A program made the translations under genes and the position numbers. From positions 1 through 60,385 of the forward strand of contig CAZIPA010000009.1 in assembly GCA_964541085.1 (NCBI GenBank): DNA of 60,385 nt, written 5' to 3'. The notes below the pieces were generated by a model that saw nothing but the letters and a program-made list of their open reading frames with translations, did no database searches and was not told the DNA's origin. Positions within the stretch are counted from its first letter, which is position 1; each line of letters opens with the position of its first letter. Origin of the DNA: UBA4644 sp964541085 (GTDB lineage: Bacteria > Bacillota > Clostridia > Oscillospirales > Butyricicoccaceae). This document shows positions 33,636 through 42,082 of the stretch, piece after piece.

Positions 33636-35255
33636 TCACCTGCAATATTTGTCGTAAAAATGCCGGATTTTCTGCTGAAACTCCTCCAGCGTGCCCCTGT
33701 TTTCCAGCAGCACATCGCAGCGTTCCCGGTAAAAGGCATCCTCCGGCTGAGCGTTGAGACGGCTTTCTGCCCTTGCCCGGTCGATGTTGTCCCGGCGCAT
33801 GATCCGCTGAAGAGAACTCTCCCGGTCGGCCAGCAGTCCCAGCGTCAGATCGCACATCCGATCCATTCCGCTTTCAAACAGCAGCGGCACATCCAGCAGC
33901 ACCAGCCGCCGGTCATCCTGCGCCATGAGCTCCTTCGTCCGGGCGATCACCCGTTTGTGGGCAATGGCGTTCAGCTCCAGCCGGGCCTGTTCATCGGCAA
34001 AGACCAGTGCGCCCAGCGCCTTTCGATCCACCCTTCCCGCCTTGACCGTGCCGGGAAAACGGGCTTCGATTTGTCCGAGCAGGGTTTCGTCCGTCTCCAG
34101 CAGCTGATGATAGATGGCATCCGCATCCAGCACCAGCGCACCCTCTCCGGCCAGTGCGGCGGTCAGCAGACTTTTTCCCGCACCGGAGCGGCCGGTCACG
34201 CCAACCACCCATCTGCCCTCCCGGCAGTCGGTGCATTGAAAGCCCGCCGACTTGCGGAAGCGGTTTACCGCTCCTGCATTGGTGCCGCAGGTTCGGGGAC
34301 ACTGAGCCAGAATCCGCCGGGCCCCCGTATGGTCAAACCGCCGCAGCTGGGCAAACAGCCGGCGGGAATGCTCCGCATAATCCCAGCTGGGCCCCAGAGA
34401 ATAAACCAGCCGCTTTTTCCGGGCCTCCAACAGAGGGAGATATTCTTCAAAGCACAGTACGCCGTCGCCCGGCTGAAGCTGCTCCAGCACGGCCTGCGCC
34501 GTGTTGTCCGGCGGGCCTTCAAATAGCTGCACCGGGGCCTTTGGGGCATAGTGCCGGTATTTCATGCCGGGGGCTTTGGGCCGCTCGCCCGCCGCCAATC
34601 CGTGAAGGGTTGCGCCGTCTGTCTCAGCACAGCCCACCGCCTCCGCGATCATTTCTTCAGTGATGGCACCGGGACGGAGAATTTTCGGCCATTCTCCCGT
34701 CATATCCACCACGGTGGATTCCACGCCTACGCTGCACGGGCCGCCGTCTACAATGGCGGGAATCCTTCCCCGCATATCCTCCAGCGTATCCCGTGCCGTG
34801 GTGGGAGAGGGCTTGCCGGAGGTGTTGGCAGAGGGCGCTGCCAGCGGACAGCCGGAGCGGGCAATGATCTCCCGGGCCATGGGATGGGCAGGCATCCGGA
34901 TGCCCACCGTATCCAGTCCGGCGGAGGTAATGTCCGGAATCACCGGCGCTTTTTCCAGAATCATGGTCAGCGGGCCGGGCCAGAAGCGCTCTGCCAGCCG
35001 CAGTGCCATAGGCGGCACCCGCCGTACCAGCGGCTCCAGCTGCTCCAGCGCCGCAATGTGGACGATCAGGGGGTTGTCCTGGGGTCTGCCCTTGGCCTGA
35101 AAAATCTGCGCTACCGCCTGGGGATTTCTGGCATCTGCCGCCAGACCGTATACCGTCTCCGTAGGAATGGCCACCAGCTCTCCTGCCGCCAGCAGCTTTG
35201 CCGCCCGTTCCACACCGGCGCGGCCCCGCAAAATCACCGTTTGCTGTTCTTTCAT
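33636..35255 (-). CDS. Threonylcarbamoyl-AMP synthase (TsaC/Sua5) fused to dephospho-CoA kinase (CoaE)
   Basis: One continuous 539-codon frame joins two housekeeping enzymes. Residues 1 to about 210 are the TsaC/YwlC domain (PTETVYGLAADARN; APSANTSGKPSPT) for the tRNA t6A pathway. About 215-346 is the Sua5 accessory domain ending in an AVNRFRKSAG motif. Residues 348-539 form a full-length CoaE with P-loop GVTGRSGAGKS, LDADAIYHQL and LLDVPLLFESG, which phosphorylates dephospho-CoA in the last step of CoA synthesis. Both halves keep their key motifs. It lies 14 bases after prfA in the same operon. Confidence 0.93.
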   Translation of the reverse strand: MKEQQTVILRGRAGVERAAKLLAAGELVAIPTETVYGLAADARNPQAVAQIFQAKGRPQDNPLIVHIAALEQLEPLVRRVPPMALRLAERFWPGPLTMILEKAPVIPDITSAGLDTVGIRMPAHPMAREIIARSGCPLAAPSANTSGKPSPTTARDTLEDMRGRIPAIVDGGPCSVGVESTVVDMTGEWPKILRPGAITEEMIAEAVGCAETDGATLHGLAAGERPKAPGMKYRHYAPKAPVQLFEGPPDNTAQAVLEQLQPGDGVLCFEEYLPLLEARKKRLVYSLGPSWDYAEHSRRLFAQLRRFDHTGARRILAQCPRTCGTNAGAVNRFRKSAGFQCTDCREGRWVVGVTGRSGAGKSLLTAALAGEGALVLDADAIYHQLLETDETLLGQIEARFPGTVKAGRVDRKALGALVFADEQARLELNAIAHKRVIARTKELMAQDDRRLVLLDVPLLFESGMDRMCDLTLGLLADRESSLQRIMRRDNIDRARAESRLNAQPEDAFYRERCDVLLENRGTLEEFQQKIRHFYDKYCR

Positions 35256-35269
35256 AAAAATCGCCTCTG

Positions 35270-36346
35270 TTATTCTTCCGTCTCCGGCCCGCTGCGCAGT
35301 CTTGCCGCTTCGTCGGCTGCCGCCAGCGCATCCACCACTTCATCCAGATCGCCGTTCATAATCTGCTCCAGCCGATAGGAGGTAAAGCCGATGCGGTGAT
35401 CCGTCAGCCGCCCCTGGGGAAAATTATAGGTGCGGATGCGTCCCGACCGGTCACCGGAGCCTACCTGCTCCCGCCGCAGACCTGCCCGCTTTGCCTCCTG
35501 CTGCTCCTTCTGCCGCTGATACAGCCGGGAACGCAGCAGCTTCATGGCCTGCTCCTTATTTTTATATTGGCTTCGCTCGTCCTGACATTCCACCACCGTG
35601 CCGGTGGGCAGATGGGTGATGCGGATGGCGGATTCCGTTTTGTTCACATGCTGGCCTCCGGCCCCGCCGGAACGGAAGGTGTCGATCTGCAAATCGGAGG
35701 GGTCAATGGCCACCTCCACCTCCTCTGCCTCTGGCAGCACCGCCACCGTGGCCGCAGAGGTCTGAATCCTTCCCTGACTTTCCGTTTCGGGCACACGCTG
35801 CACCCGGTGGGTTCCGCTTTCAAATTTGAAGCGGCTCCAGGCCCCCGCGCCATTGACCTCAAAGCTGATCTCCCGCAGACCGCCCATCTCGGCCTCGCTG
35901 CGGCTGAGCACCTCCACGGAAAACCGGCGGCGTTCCGCATACATGGAATACATCCGATACAGATCACCGGCGAACAGTGCCGCCTCCTGCCCGCCCACGC
36001 CGGAACGGATCTCCACGATGACACTTTTTTCATCATCCCGATCCCGGGGCAGCAGCAGTCTGCGCAGGGTCTGCTCCCATTGCGCCATGCCCTGCCGGGC
36101 CTCCAGCAACTGCTGCTCTGCCAGCGCCCGCAGCTCGCTGTCCGGCTCCTTCATGGCCTCCAGCGCATCCTCCCGGTCCCGGCGCAGACGACTCCAGCAG
36201 TCATAGGCCTCCGCCACCGGCTGGAGCTCCTTCTGCTCCTTCAAAAGGGCAGCCGCCCGCCGGGGATCTCCGTAAATACTGCCGTCCTCCAGCAGCCGTC
36301 CGATCTCCCCATACCGTGCGCTGATCTGCTCCAGCTGTTCAAACAT
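35270..36346 (-). CDS. prfA: Peptide chain release factor 1
   Basis: This 358-residue class I release factor recognises UAA and UAG. The GGQ motif (SGGAGGQHVNKTES) lies near residue 228. The stop-recognition tripeptide is PET, in the P-x-T form of RF1 (not SPF of RF2). It is the first gene of a unit with the tsaC-coaE fusion. The ATG has AGGAGG upstream. Linkage of prfA to tsaC-type genes is common in Firmicutes. Confidence 0.97.
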   Translation of the reverse strand: MFEQLEQISARYGEIGRLLEDGSIYGDPRRAAALLKEQKELQPVAEAYDCWSRLRRDREDALEAMKEPDSELRALAEQQLLEARQGMAQWEQTLRRLLLPRDRDDEKSVIVEIRSGVGGQEAALFAGDLYRMYSMYAERRRFSVEVLSRSEAEMGGLREISFEVNGAGAWSRFKFESGTHRVQRVPETESQGRIQTSAATVAVLPEAEEVEVAIDPSDLQIDTFRSGGAGGQHVNKTESAIRITHLPTGTVVECQDERSQYKNKEQAMKLLRSRLYQRQKEQQEAKRAGLRREQVGSGDRSGRIRTYNFPQGRLTDHRIGFTSYRLEQIMNGDLDEVVDALAAADEAARLRSGPETEE

Positions 36347-36385
36347 GGCCCGTCCTCCTGCACATTCCGCTTTTTCCTATGATAT

Positions 36386-36413
36386 ATTATAGCGGCTCCC
36401 GGGAAAAAAACAA
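36386..36413 (-). promoter_or_regulatory. Promoter of prfA
   Basis: TATAAT (36386-36391) with a weak TTGTTT (36408-36413) 16 bases upstream on the minus strand. The -35 box lies inside the T tract of the tail-operon terminator. Confidence 0.55.
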
Positions 36414-36437
36414 GCGGCATGAACCACGCCATGCCGC
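36402..36437 (-). terminator. Intrinsic terminator of the phage-tail-like operon
   Basis: A perfect 8-bp stem (GCGGCATG/CATGCCGC, 36414-36437) is followed on the minus strand by TTGTTTTTTT. It lies 35 bases past the stop codon of the xkdX-like gene and insulates the tail operon from prfA. Confidence 0.9.
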
Positions 36438-36471
36438 CTGAAACAAATATTTTCCTGTGGGAAGGCCGATT

Positions 36472-36600
36472 TCAGGAGTGCAGAAGCTCCTGCCGCTGCT
36501 CCTCCGTCAGTGCGCCGGCCTGCACCAGCTGCTCCAGCTGCTCCGGGGTGTAATAGCCCTTCTGCCAATATTCCCGCAGCTTTTCCAGAAGATTATTCAT
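36472..36600 (-). CDS. XkdX-like small phage tail protein
   Basis: The 42-residue protein reads MNNLLEKLREYWQKGYYTP at the start and continues with EQLEQLVQAG and LTEEQRQELL. This matches the compact layout of PBSX XkdX proteins (a YW.KG motif followed by two short helices). It is the last gene of the tail-like operon and overlaps the preceding stop by eight bases. XkdX-type genes mark the distal end of contractile tail modules in Firmicutes. Its function is unknown. Confidence 0.82.
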   Translation of the reverse strand: MNNLLEKLREYWQKGYYTPEQLEQLVQAGALTEEQRQELLHS

Positions 36601-36946
36601 GGGTCTTCACCTCACCTGTCAGCACCTTCAGCAGCAATGCCGCGTTTTCCCGCTCCAGCGCGGCGCATTCTCTGCGGGAAGCCTCCAGCTCCCGCTGTAC
36701 ACCGTCCACACGGGCCAGCAGCACACTGTGCCGCACCAGCCTGTGATAGCCCTCATGCACGCCCTGCACACTGCCGTCCTGTCCCAGAATCTCCAGCGGA
36801 CAGGTCTGCATGGCCTCCAGCGCCGCAGCATCCACGCCGCCCTCCAGCCGCAGCTCCAGCGCCGGCAGCTGCTGTCCTGCCACATTGGCAGAGCTCTGGT
36901 GCACCGTGCCCCGCAGCTCTGTTTCTCCGAATCGAAGCTTATCCAT
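36593..36946 (-). CDS. Hypothetical protein of the tail-like operon (XkdW position)
   Basis: The 117-residue protein has a mixed alpha/beta N-terminus (MDKLRFGETELRGTVHQSSA) and a C-terminal coiled-coil-like helix rich in Glu/Arg/Leu (about residues 80-112). I do not recognise a family. It lies between a DUF6273-like tip protein and XkdX, where PBSX has xkdW, and is probably a fibre- or tip-associated protein. AAGGAAG precedes the ATG. Confidence 0.7.
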   Translation of the reverse strand: MDKLRFGETELRGTVHQSSANVAGQQLPALELRLEGGVDAAALEAMQTCPLEILGQDGSVQGVHEGYHRLVRHSVLLARVDGVQRELEASRRECAALERENAALLLKVLTGEVKTHE

Positions 36947-36961
36947 ATCGTTCTTCCTTTC

Positions 36962-37825
36962 TCATGCTTTCCATACGCCGTCAATTTTGCAGGACACGCC
37001 GGAGACCTCACGCCATACGCCGTCGATCCTGCAAAAGTTCACACCGCTCTTCCAGACACCCTCCTGCCGAACCGGCACAGAGGTGCCAAAATGCAGATGT
37101 CCGCTGCTGCCCACCCGGGCATTTCCCGGCAGCACCATACACACACGGACAGCATATTCGCCGCTTTCCGCCGGGGAGACCCGGCCCAGCTCGTCCACTG
37201 CGTAAAAGCCGGTGCTGCCCTCCGATTCCGCCGGTGTGCGGGTAAACCAGAAATCCAGTCCGTCGTTGGGATTGTCCACCTGCCACTGGTCATAAAAGCT
37301 CAGGGTCTTGCCTGCAAACAGGGCAAACCGTGCGCCCTCCTGCACATAGATCTCGTCTTCCTCCGCCGCATCTCGGTCTTCTCCGCCCACACGGGCCACC
37401 TCCACCGCCGAGGGCAGCCAGTATTTCGCCTCCAGCGTATATTTGACGGTGTTTCCGGAGGTGCCGGAGCGATAGGGAATGCACACCGTGCGCACCTGTG
37501 CCGCCACGGCAGGATCCAGCAGCTGCTCATAGGCGCCGCCCGCCGCCAGATAGGTCTGATGGGCACAGGTTTTGGAATAATCGCACTTCTGCCCCTGCTT
37601 GCCGGTGTTGCTGTGCTCCAGCAGCTTTTGCCGGTAAAAGCCGCTTTTGCCGCCCTGCATCAGCACTGTCCCCGCCAGAAAGCTGTCATCATAGGCCGTC
37701 GCGGGCTTGCCCTGCTGGACGACGATAAAGGCTGTATCCTTCCAGATCTCCCCGCCGTTTTCATCCTTGCCCTGATACATGGGGATTTTCACCTGATCTC
37801 CCGGGCTCATTTCCGCCAGTGTCAT
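36962..37825 (-). CDS. DUF6273-like tail tip/adhesin candidate
   Basis: The 287-residue protein has a central domain (about residues 90-235) whose pattern (YWLPSAVEV, then FWFTRTPAESEGSTGFYAV and YAVRVCMVLPG) resembles DUF6273, often found in surface and phage tip proteins. The C-terminus carries a short tandem unit ending in IDGVW (CRIDGVWREV, CKIDGVWKA) after a GVWK. It is the best receptor-binding or effector candidate at the distal end of the operon. The family assignment is by eye. Confidence 0.65.
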   Translation of the reverse strand: MTLAEMSPGDQVKIPMYQGKDENGGEIWKDTAFIVVQQGKPATAYDDSFLAGTVLMQGGKSGFYRQKLLEHSNTGKQGQKCDYSKTCAHQTYLAAGGAYEQLLDPAVAAQVRTVCIPYRSGTSGNTVKYTLEAKYWLPSAVEVARVGGEDRDAAEEDEIYVQEGARFALFAGKTLSFYDQWQVDNPNDGLDFWFTRTPAESEGSTGFYAVDELGRVSPAESGEYAVRVCMVLPGNARVGSSGHLHFGTSVPVRQEGVWKSGVNFCRIDGVWREVSGVSCKIDGVWKA

Positions 37826-37837
37826 CCGCTTCCCTCC

Positions 37838-38554
37838 TCAGTCATACTGAATCCACAGCTGTCCGTTGCTGCCGCCGCTGGGTGCGTCGGGAGAAAGGAC
37901 GATATTCCGCAGCTGCGCCACCGTATAGCTGGTATTGTCATGGGCCTTCACCGTTCCCGGAAAGGTTCCCGCCGTGACCTGTGATGCGCTGTGAGTGTGG
38001 CTCAGCGGTGCTTTCTGGGCCAGCAGGGCACTGTGGGCACCGGTGGAGGCTGCGTGTGCCGCCAGCGCTTCCTCCGCCGCCTGAATGGCCGCCTCCTTCG
38101 CCTCCCGCACGGCACTTTCACAGGCAGCCTGGGTCATCAGTCCCTGCTGGGTCAGGTTCACCGTCACCTGCTCTGCGGGCAAAATGCTCTCCGTCAGATA
38201 AAAGGTCACGGTCAGGTCCGTCCCCGGCTCCACCGTCAGCGTCTCATCCAGACGGAACAGCTTGTAGAGCACCTCCGTGCCCCCGGTCTCCTTGGCGTAC
38301 AGGCCGATCTCCCGCAGCACATATTCCTGCCCGCTGCTTTCCGCACTCAGTGCGGCCTGTACCTGACAATTCTGCCCGGAGGCCGTTTTCCGCAGCAGGG
38401 TCAGCTGCTGCTTTTGCTGAGCCAGCGCCGAGGCATTTTCCGAGGTCTGCCCGGAGCCTGCCACCGCGCGGGTGATGACCAGCGCCGTCTCTTTTGCCAG
38501 CACACCCGCCGCCAGTGCGGCTCCGGCCACGGTATAACATCCGGTCAAAGTCAT
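37838..38554 (-). CDS. Tail fibre/collar-like protein
   Basis: The 238-residue protein resembles the N-terminal attachment part of phage tail fibres. It has a beta-rich region with VLREIGLYAKETGGTEVLYK (about 73-92) and EPGTDLTVTFYL. An Ala/Glu-rich helix (about 145-165) and a shaft-like piece with HTHSASQVTAGTFPG follow, and the end is short and Gly/Ser-rich. It is shorter than most fibres. I chose the ATG at 38554 because GAAGGAGG precedes it. It overlaps the XkdU-like stop by four bases. Confidence 0.78.
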   Translation of the reverse strand: MTLTGCYTVAGAALAAGVLAKETALVITRAVAGSGQTSENASALAQQKQQLTLLRKTASGQNCQVQAALSAESSGQEYVLREIGLYAKETGGTEVLYKLFRLDETLTVEPGTDLTVTFYLTESILPAEQVTVNLTQQGLMTQAACESAVREAKEAAIQAAEEALAAHAASTGAHSALLAQKAPLSHTHSASQVTAGTFPGTVKAHDNTSYTVAQLRNIVLSPDAPSGGSNGQLWIQYD

Positions 38555-39093
38555 TTGCTTTCCTCCTTCGTCGTATAGATTTCCAGCGCCACGCCCTGAA
38601 TCAGAGCTCGTCTGCCCTGCTGTCGGGTCATGGCCGCCAGTTCTGCCTCCAGCAGACACAGCAGATGGGCCGGAGCAGCTCTGCGCAGCACAGTCTGCAT
38701 GGTGCTCAGCCGGGAGGGCGGAACGCTGCTGCCCCGCAGCTTCATGTGTACCGTGTAGGTGTCAAAATCCTCCTGAAGCGCCGCCTCACCGCCGCCCAGC
38801 CGTTCCAGCATGGCACACAGCCGCCGGGGCGTACAGGTTTCCAGCTGCTCCAGCGCCAGACGGATCAGCTCCCGCCGGGCCTCTGCATCCAGCGTGCCGC
38901 CGTCCTCCAGACCCAGCTCCTGTTCCCAGAGCCGCAGGCCCGCTTCATCCGCCGTTTCCGCGGCCAGCCGGAGGCAGGTCTGTCTGGCCGCCTGCTCCAC
39001 GGCCTCCACTTCCGGCTCCAGCGCCGTCAGAATCTCCCCGATTCCCCGGGTTTTGCCTACAAAGGGCGGCAGAGTTTTCTTCAGATCAGCCAT
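38551..39093 (-). CDS. Baseplate wedge protein, XkdU/YmfQ-like (DUF2313)
   Basis: The 180-residue protein matches the YmfQ/DUF2313 family of tail proteins that link baseplate J to the fibres (the Mu gp48 position). The features are an N-terminal LPPFVGKTRGIGEILTALEPE segment near the start and the motif LRLWEQELGLEDGGTLDAEA (about residues 54-73). The length is typical. It overlaps the baseplate J gene by eight bases. Confidence 0.85.
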   Translation of the reverse strand: MADLKKTLPPFVGKTRGIGEILTALEPEVEAVEQAARQTCLRLAAETADEAGLRLWEQELGLEDGGTLDAEARRELIRLALEQLETCTPRRLCAMLERLGGGEAALQEDFDTYTVHMKLRGSSVPPSRLSTMQTVLRRAAPAHLLCLLEAELAAMTRQQGRRALIQGVALEIYTTKEESK

Positions 39094-39880
39094 TGCCTTC
39101 CGCCTCCGTCAGCGTCACCGTACCGGCGCTGGCATAGCTGCCCTCCGGCAGCGTGACATTTTCCGCCTTGCCGTTGATGCGCACCTGTGCCACATCCGCC
39201 ACGCCCTCGCAGCCGATCAAAAGACCGATCATCCGGTTCAGGCTCACCAGTCTGCCGCCGCTTTTCAGCTGTACGCTTTCCAGATAGTCCTCCAGCAGCT
39301 GCTGACAGCTCTGCTGCACCGCCTCCAGCGTGCGGCTGCCGTCCAGCGTCACCTGTGCCGTTACCTGCAAGGCCACCGCGTTTGCCTCCTGCACCAGCAC
39401 ATCCGCACCCACCGGCCGCAGCTCCTCCAGCCGAGCCTGAATCCGTGCGCGCAGCCCGCTGTCTGCGCCCTCTGCCGGAACATAATAAACATCCACCGTG
39501 CCGTTGCCCCGGGCCAGCGGTACAGCCTGTGCCGCCGCCACATCCTTCACCGCCAGCGTCCAGTTGACATAATCCGCCGCATTGCCGCTGGCACCTCTGC
39601 CCCGCAGCCATTCCAGCGCCCGCTGACGCAGCGCCTCGTCACTTTCGCCCGCCTTGCGGCTGAGGCCAAAATTGCCGCACACCGCATCCAGCCATTCTCC
39701 CTCTGCCGTGGAGAGAAAGCCCCGCTGGGTGACGGTATCCATTTCCTGAGACCAGATGCGGGCCAGCTCTGCCGCCACGGCCTGCAGAATATCTCCCGCA
39801 AAGGTGCCCTCCATGGTGCTGACCTGGCCGGTCATGCCCGCCCGCAGTCTGCCCAGAATGGCATCAAAATCATAATTCAC
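39086..39880 (-). CDS. Baseplate J-like protein (XkdT), short form
   Basis: The 264-residue protein has the N-terminal baseplate J features (ARIWSQEMDTVTQRGFLSTA then EGEWLDAVCGNFGLSRK) and the C-terminal RMIGLLIGCEGVADV segment. Family members are usually about 350 residues, so a middle insertion is missing here. It is a structural wedge of the contractile baseplate. The start overlaps the XkdS-like stop by four bases (ATGA). Confidence 0.85.
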   Translation of the reverse strand: MNYDFDAILGRLRAGMTGQVSTMEGTFAGDILQAVAAELARIWSQEMDTVTQRGFLSTAEGEWLDAVCGNFGLSRKAGESDEALRQRALEWLRGRGASGNAADYVNWTLAVKDVAAAQAVPLARGNGTVDVYYVPAEGADSGLRARIQARLEELRPVGADVLVQEANAVALQVTAQVTLDGSRTLEAVQQSCQQLLEDYLESVQLKSGGRLVSLNRMIGLLIGCEGVADVAQVRINGKAENVTLPEGSYASAGTVTLTEAEGNG

Positions 39881-40287
39881 AGCGCTACCTCACTTTCTGC
39901 CGTCACTGTGCCATAGATGGTTTTCACCGTAAAGGCCGCCTTCAACCGGCTGTCCTCCCGGCTGAAGGAAAAGCGCTCCACGCTGGTAATATAGGGACAT
40001 ACCCGCAGCGTCTCCCGCACCATCCGGGCCAGACGGCTTTCCGCCTCCGGCAGCGCCAGCCCCGCCAGCTTCATCAGCTGGTTGCCATAGCTTCCGGTAT
40101 GGGCGCTGTAGGTGAACCGGGCGTTTTCCGGCTGTAGGGCCCGCCAGATCCACACCTTTACCGCCTCTCTGCCTGTCACATAGCGAAACCTGCCGTTTTC
40201 CAGCTTCGGCTGGCCCGTGGACAGATCGGTTTCCAGCTCCCGCAGCAGCGGCAGCTCTGCCGTTTTTCCCTGTGCAAAAAATGCCAT
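39877..40287 (-). CDS. Baseplate protein XkdS-like (DUF2634)
   Basis: The 136-residue protein fits the gp25/XkdS (DUF2634) lysozyme-like baseplate family. It has the typical TGREAVKVWIWRAL and FTYSAHTGSYGNQLMKL segments and a C-terminal beta region (FTVKTIYGTVTAESEV). I chose the ATG at 40287 because GAAGGAG precedes it. The catalytic residues of true lysozymes are not evident, so it is probably structural. Confidence 0.85.
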   Translation of the reverse strand: MAFFAQGKTAELPLLRELETDLSTGQPKLENGRFRYVTGREAVKVWIWRALQPENARFTYSAHTGSYGNQLMKLAGLALPEAESRLARMVRETLRVCPYITSVERFSFSREDSRLKAAFTVKTIYGTVTAESEVAL

Positions 40288-40291
40288 GCGC

Positions 40292-40546
40292 TTATGCTCC
40301 TTCCTCACTGCTCACCAGACGGCACAGGGCAAACAGGCCCTCCGGCCCGTCCAGACACAAAAGCACGCTGCCCTGCGGCATCCGGCCCGGCTCCTGCCCG
40401 GCCGCATACCCTTGCAGACTGTCCTGCCGACCGTTGGCTGTCACCGTGCCGCTTTTGCCGTCCGCAAGCTCTGCCAGCACCAGCCGATATTCGCTCTGTC
40501 CCTGCCGCAGCATCGCCGCGATCTGATAAAAGGGATCCCGTGTCAT
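40292..40546 (-). CDS. XkdR-like tail protein (DUF2577)
   Basis: The 84-residue protein corresponds to the DUF2577/XkdR family, small beta-barrel-like proteins between XkdQ and XkdS. It contains YRLVLAELADGKSGTV and a C-terminal GSVLLCLDGPEGLFALCRL. The ATG at 40546 overlaps the XkdQ-like stop (ATGA). A longer in-frame reading is not needed. It probably forms part of the hub. Confidence 0.75.
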   Translation of the reverse strand: MTRDPFYQIAAMLRQGQSEYRLVLAELADGKSGTVTANGRQDSLQGYAAGQEPGRMPQGSVLLCLDGPEGLFALCRLVSSEEGA

Positions 40547-41439
40547 ATGCCTGTCAACCCCAATTCCGTCGTTTTTTTGCCGCCCCGGCAGCACAGCCGC
40601 ACGGAGCTTACCGTATAATCGCCCCAGGCCCCCGCCAGCGGTTTTTCCAGTGTCACCCGCTGTCCGCAGCGCACCGGATACAGATCCTCCAGTGTCACCC
40701 GGGCCTCCCGGTTCAGGCCCTTCAGCTCGGCCTCTGCCTGCTCCCGCAGCGTCTCATAGCCCGGCTGGGCCGTCTCGGTTTTCTGCCGCAGACCCTGCTG
40801 CTTCAGGCTTTCCGCATCCACGGCTTCCTCCAGCAGCTCTCCCCGGCCACAGATGCGCACCCGGTTTATGGCTTCCTCTGCCGAGCTTCGTGCCGTCAGC
40901 GCCAGCAGCTTTCCGGTTTCCAGCACAGCCCGGCTTTCGCCTACCGCCGCCACGCACACACGCCCATCCCGGCATTCCACCACATAGCCCGGGCCATAGA
41001 GCTGACGGATGGCACGAAAGGCGCTGCGTCCGCACAGTGCGCCCAGCCGTGTCTGTTTTCCGTCTCCCGGCGCCATATACCCCGGCTCCAGACCGCATTC
41101 CCGGCAAAGTGCCGCCGCAATCTCTCCCGGCCTTCCCTCCAGCGGGCCATAGCACTGACACCGGGCCAGCCGGGCCGCCGGGTCAAAGCATTGCAGGGTC
41201 AGCGTCAGCGCCGCCGCGTCATACCGGATGGTCTCCACCTGTCCGGTAAACAGCAGCGCCTCCTCTTCCCATACGGAAAGGGTCTCTCCGCAGGAGGGAT
41301 TCAGCCGGGGCAGCTGCTCCTCCTCCGGGGCACACATCACCTGCACCCGGGCCTCCATGCCCGCCGCCTCCCCGTCCTTTTCCAGCAGCACCTGCACACA
41401 GAGTCCCGTGATTTCCTGCTGCTCCAGCCATACCTTCAT
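40543..41439 (-). CDS. XkdQ/YqbQ-like baseplate hub protein
   Basis: This 298-residue protein of the late-control gpD/gp27-like hub family has an N-terminal beta domain (FTGQVETIRYDAAALTLTLQ), a middle helical segment and a C-terminal barrel (VTLEDLYPVRCGQRVTLEKP). It is slightly shorter than PBSX XkdQ. No peptidase or lysozyme domain is fused to it, which matters because the locus has no other cell-wall-degrading enzyme. It overlaps both neighbours by four bases. Confidence 0.82.
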   Translation of the reverse strand: MKVWLEQQEITGLCVQVLLEKDGEAAGMEARVQVMCAPEEEQLPRLNPSCGETLSVWEEEALLFTGQVETIRYDAAALTLTLQCFDPAARLARCQCYGPLEGRPGEIAAALCRECGLEPGYMAPGDGKQTRLGALCGRSAFRAIRQLYGPGYVVECRDGRVCVAAVGESRAVLETGKLLALTARSSAEEAINRVRICGRGELLEEAVDAESLKQQGLRQKTETAQPGYETLREQAEAELKGLNREARVTLEDLYPVRCGQRVTLEKPLAGAWGDYTVSSVRLCCRGGKKTTELGLTGI

Positions 41440-42071
41440 GAGAGATAAATCTCCCTTCCCGCCGGGAGATTATGGGGATCGCTGATGCCGTTGCGCCGTG
41501 CCAGCGTTTTCCAGAGCCTGCCGGAGCCCAGCAGCCGGTGAGCGATACCCCACAGATCCTCGCCGCCCACGGTGACATAGGCGCCCGGCGTTTCCCGTTC
41601 GTCCTCCCGCTCCAGCAGTCCTCCCGCATTCTGCAAGCCGTTGTCCTGCATGGTCAGCGCCAGCCGGCGATATTCCTTCAGCACAATAACGATACCCGGA
41701 TCCGGATCGCCCTCCTGCAAGCTCTGCCGCAGCTCTCCGATGAGAAACAGCTCGTCCAGCTCTGTGCCGGAAATCATCAGACGCACCGGCGTGCCGCCCT
41801 CCTTCCACTGCCGCAGCAGCGCCAGCGCCGCCTCCGGTGCGGTTCCCTGATAAAAACGGGAGCTCTCCCCCGGCAAAAAGGTCTCCAGCGTCACCTGTGC
41901 CAGCCCCCGGCCCCGTGCCGTCTGGACGGTTTCTCCGTTGATGGTCTGATATTGCAGCAGGTTCTGGGGGCGGGAGATGAGAAGGCTGCCGGGATTCACC
42001 GGAAGCTCCAGCCGCAGCCCGCTGCCTTCCTCGCTCTGCTGCAGCACCATGGTTCTTGTTTTCTGTGCCAT
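41436..42071 (-). CDS. LysM-containing baseplate protein (XkdP-like)
   Basis: The 211-residue protein has an N-terminal beta domain, found in tail-tube-to-hub connectors, and a C-terminal LysM domain (about residues 163-211, GGEDLWGIAHRLLGSGRLWK then AGREIYL). XkdP proteins bind the inner end of the hub and, via LysM, possibly peptidoglycan. AGGGAGG precedes the ATG. The gene upstream is the chaperone-like XkdN. The tape-measure gene that normally separates them is absent. Confidence 0.85.
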   Translation of the reverse strand: MAQKTRTMVLQQSEEGSGLRLELPVNPGSLLISRPQNLLQYQTINGETVQTARGRGLAQVTLETFLPGESSRFYQGTAPEAALALLRQWKEGGTPVRLMISGTELDELFLIGELRQSLQEGDPDPGIVIVLKEYRRLALTMQDNGLQNAGGLLEREDERETPGAYVTVGGEDLWGIAHRLLGSGRLWKTLARRNGISDPHNLPAGREIYLS

Positions 42072-42082
42072 GTATCCTCCCT

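Noticed and set aside
36962..37825. Diversity-generating retroelement target in the tip protein
   Set aside because: No reverse transcriptase or template repeat is present in the window, and no adenine-specific variable repeat is evident.
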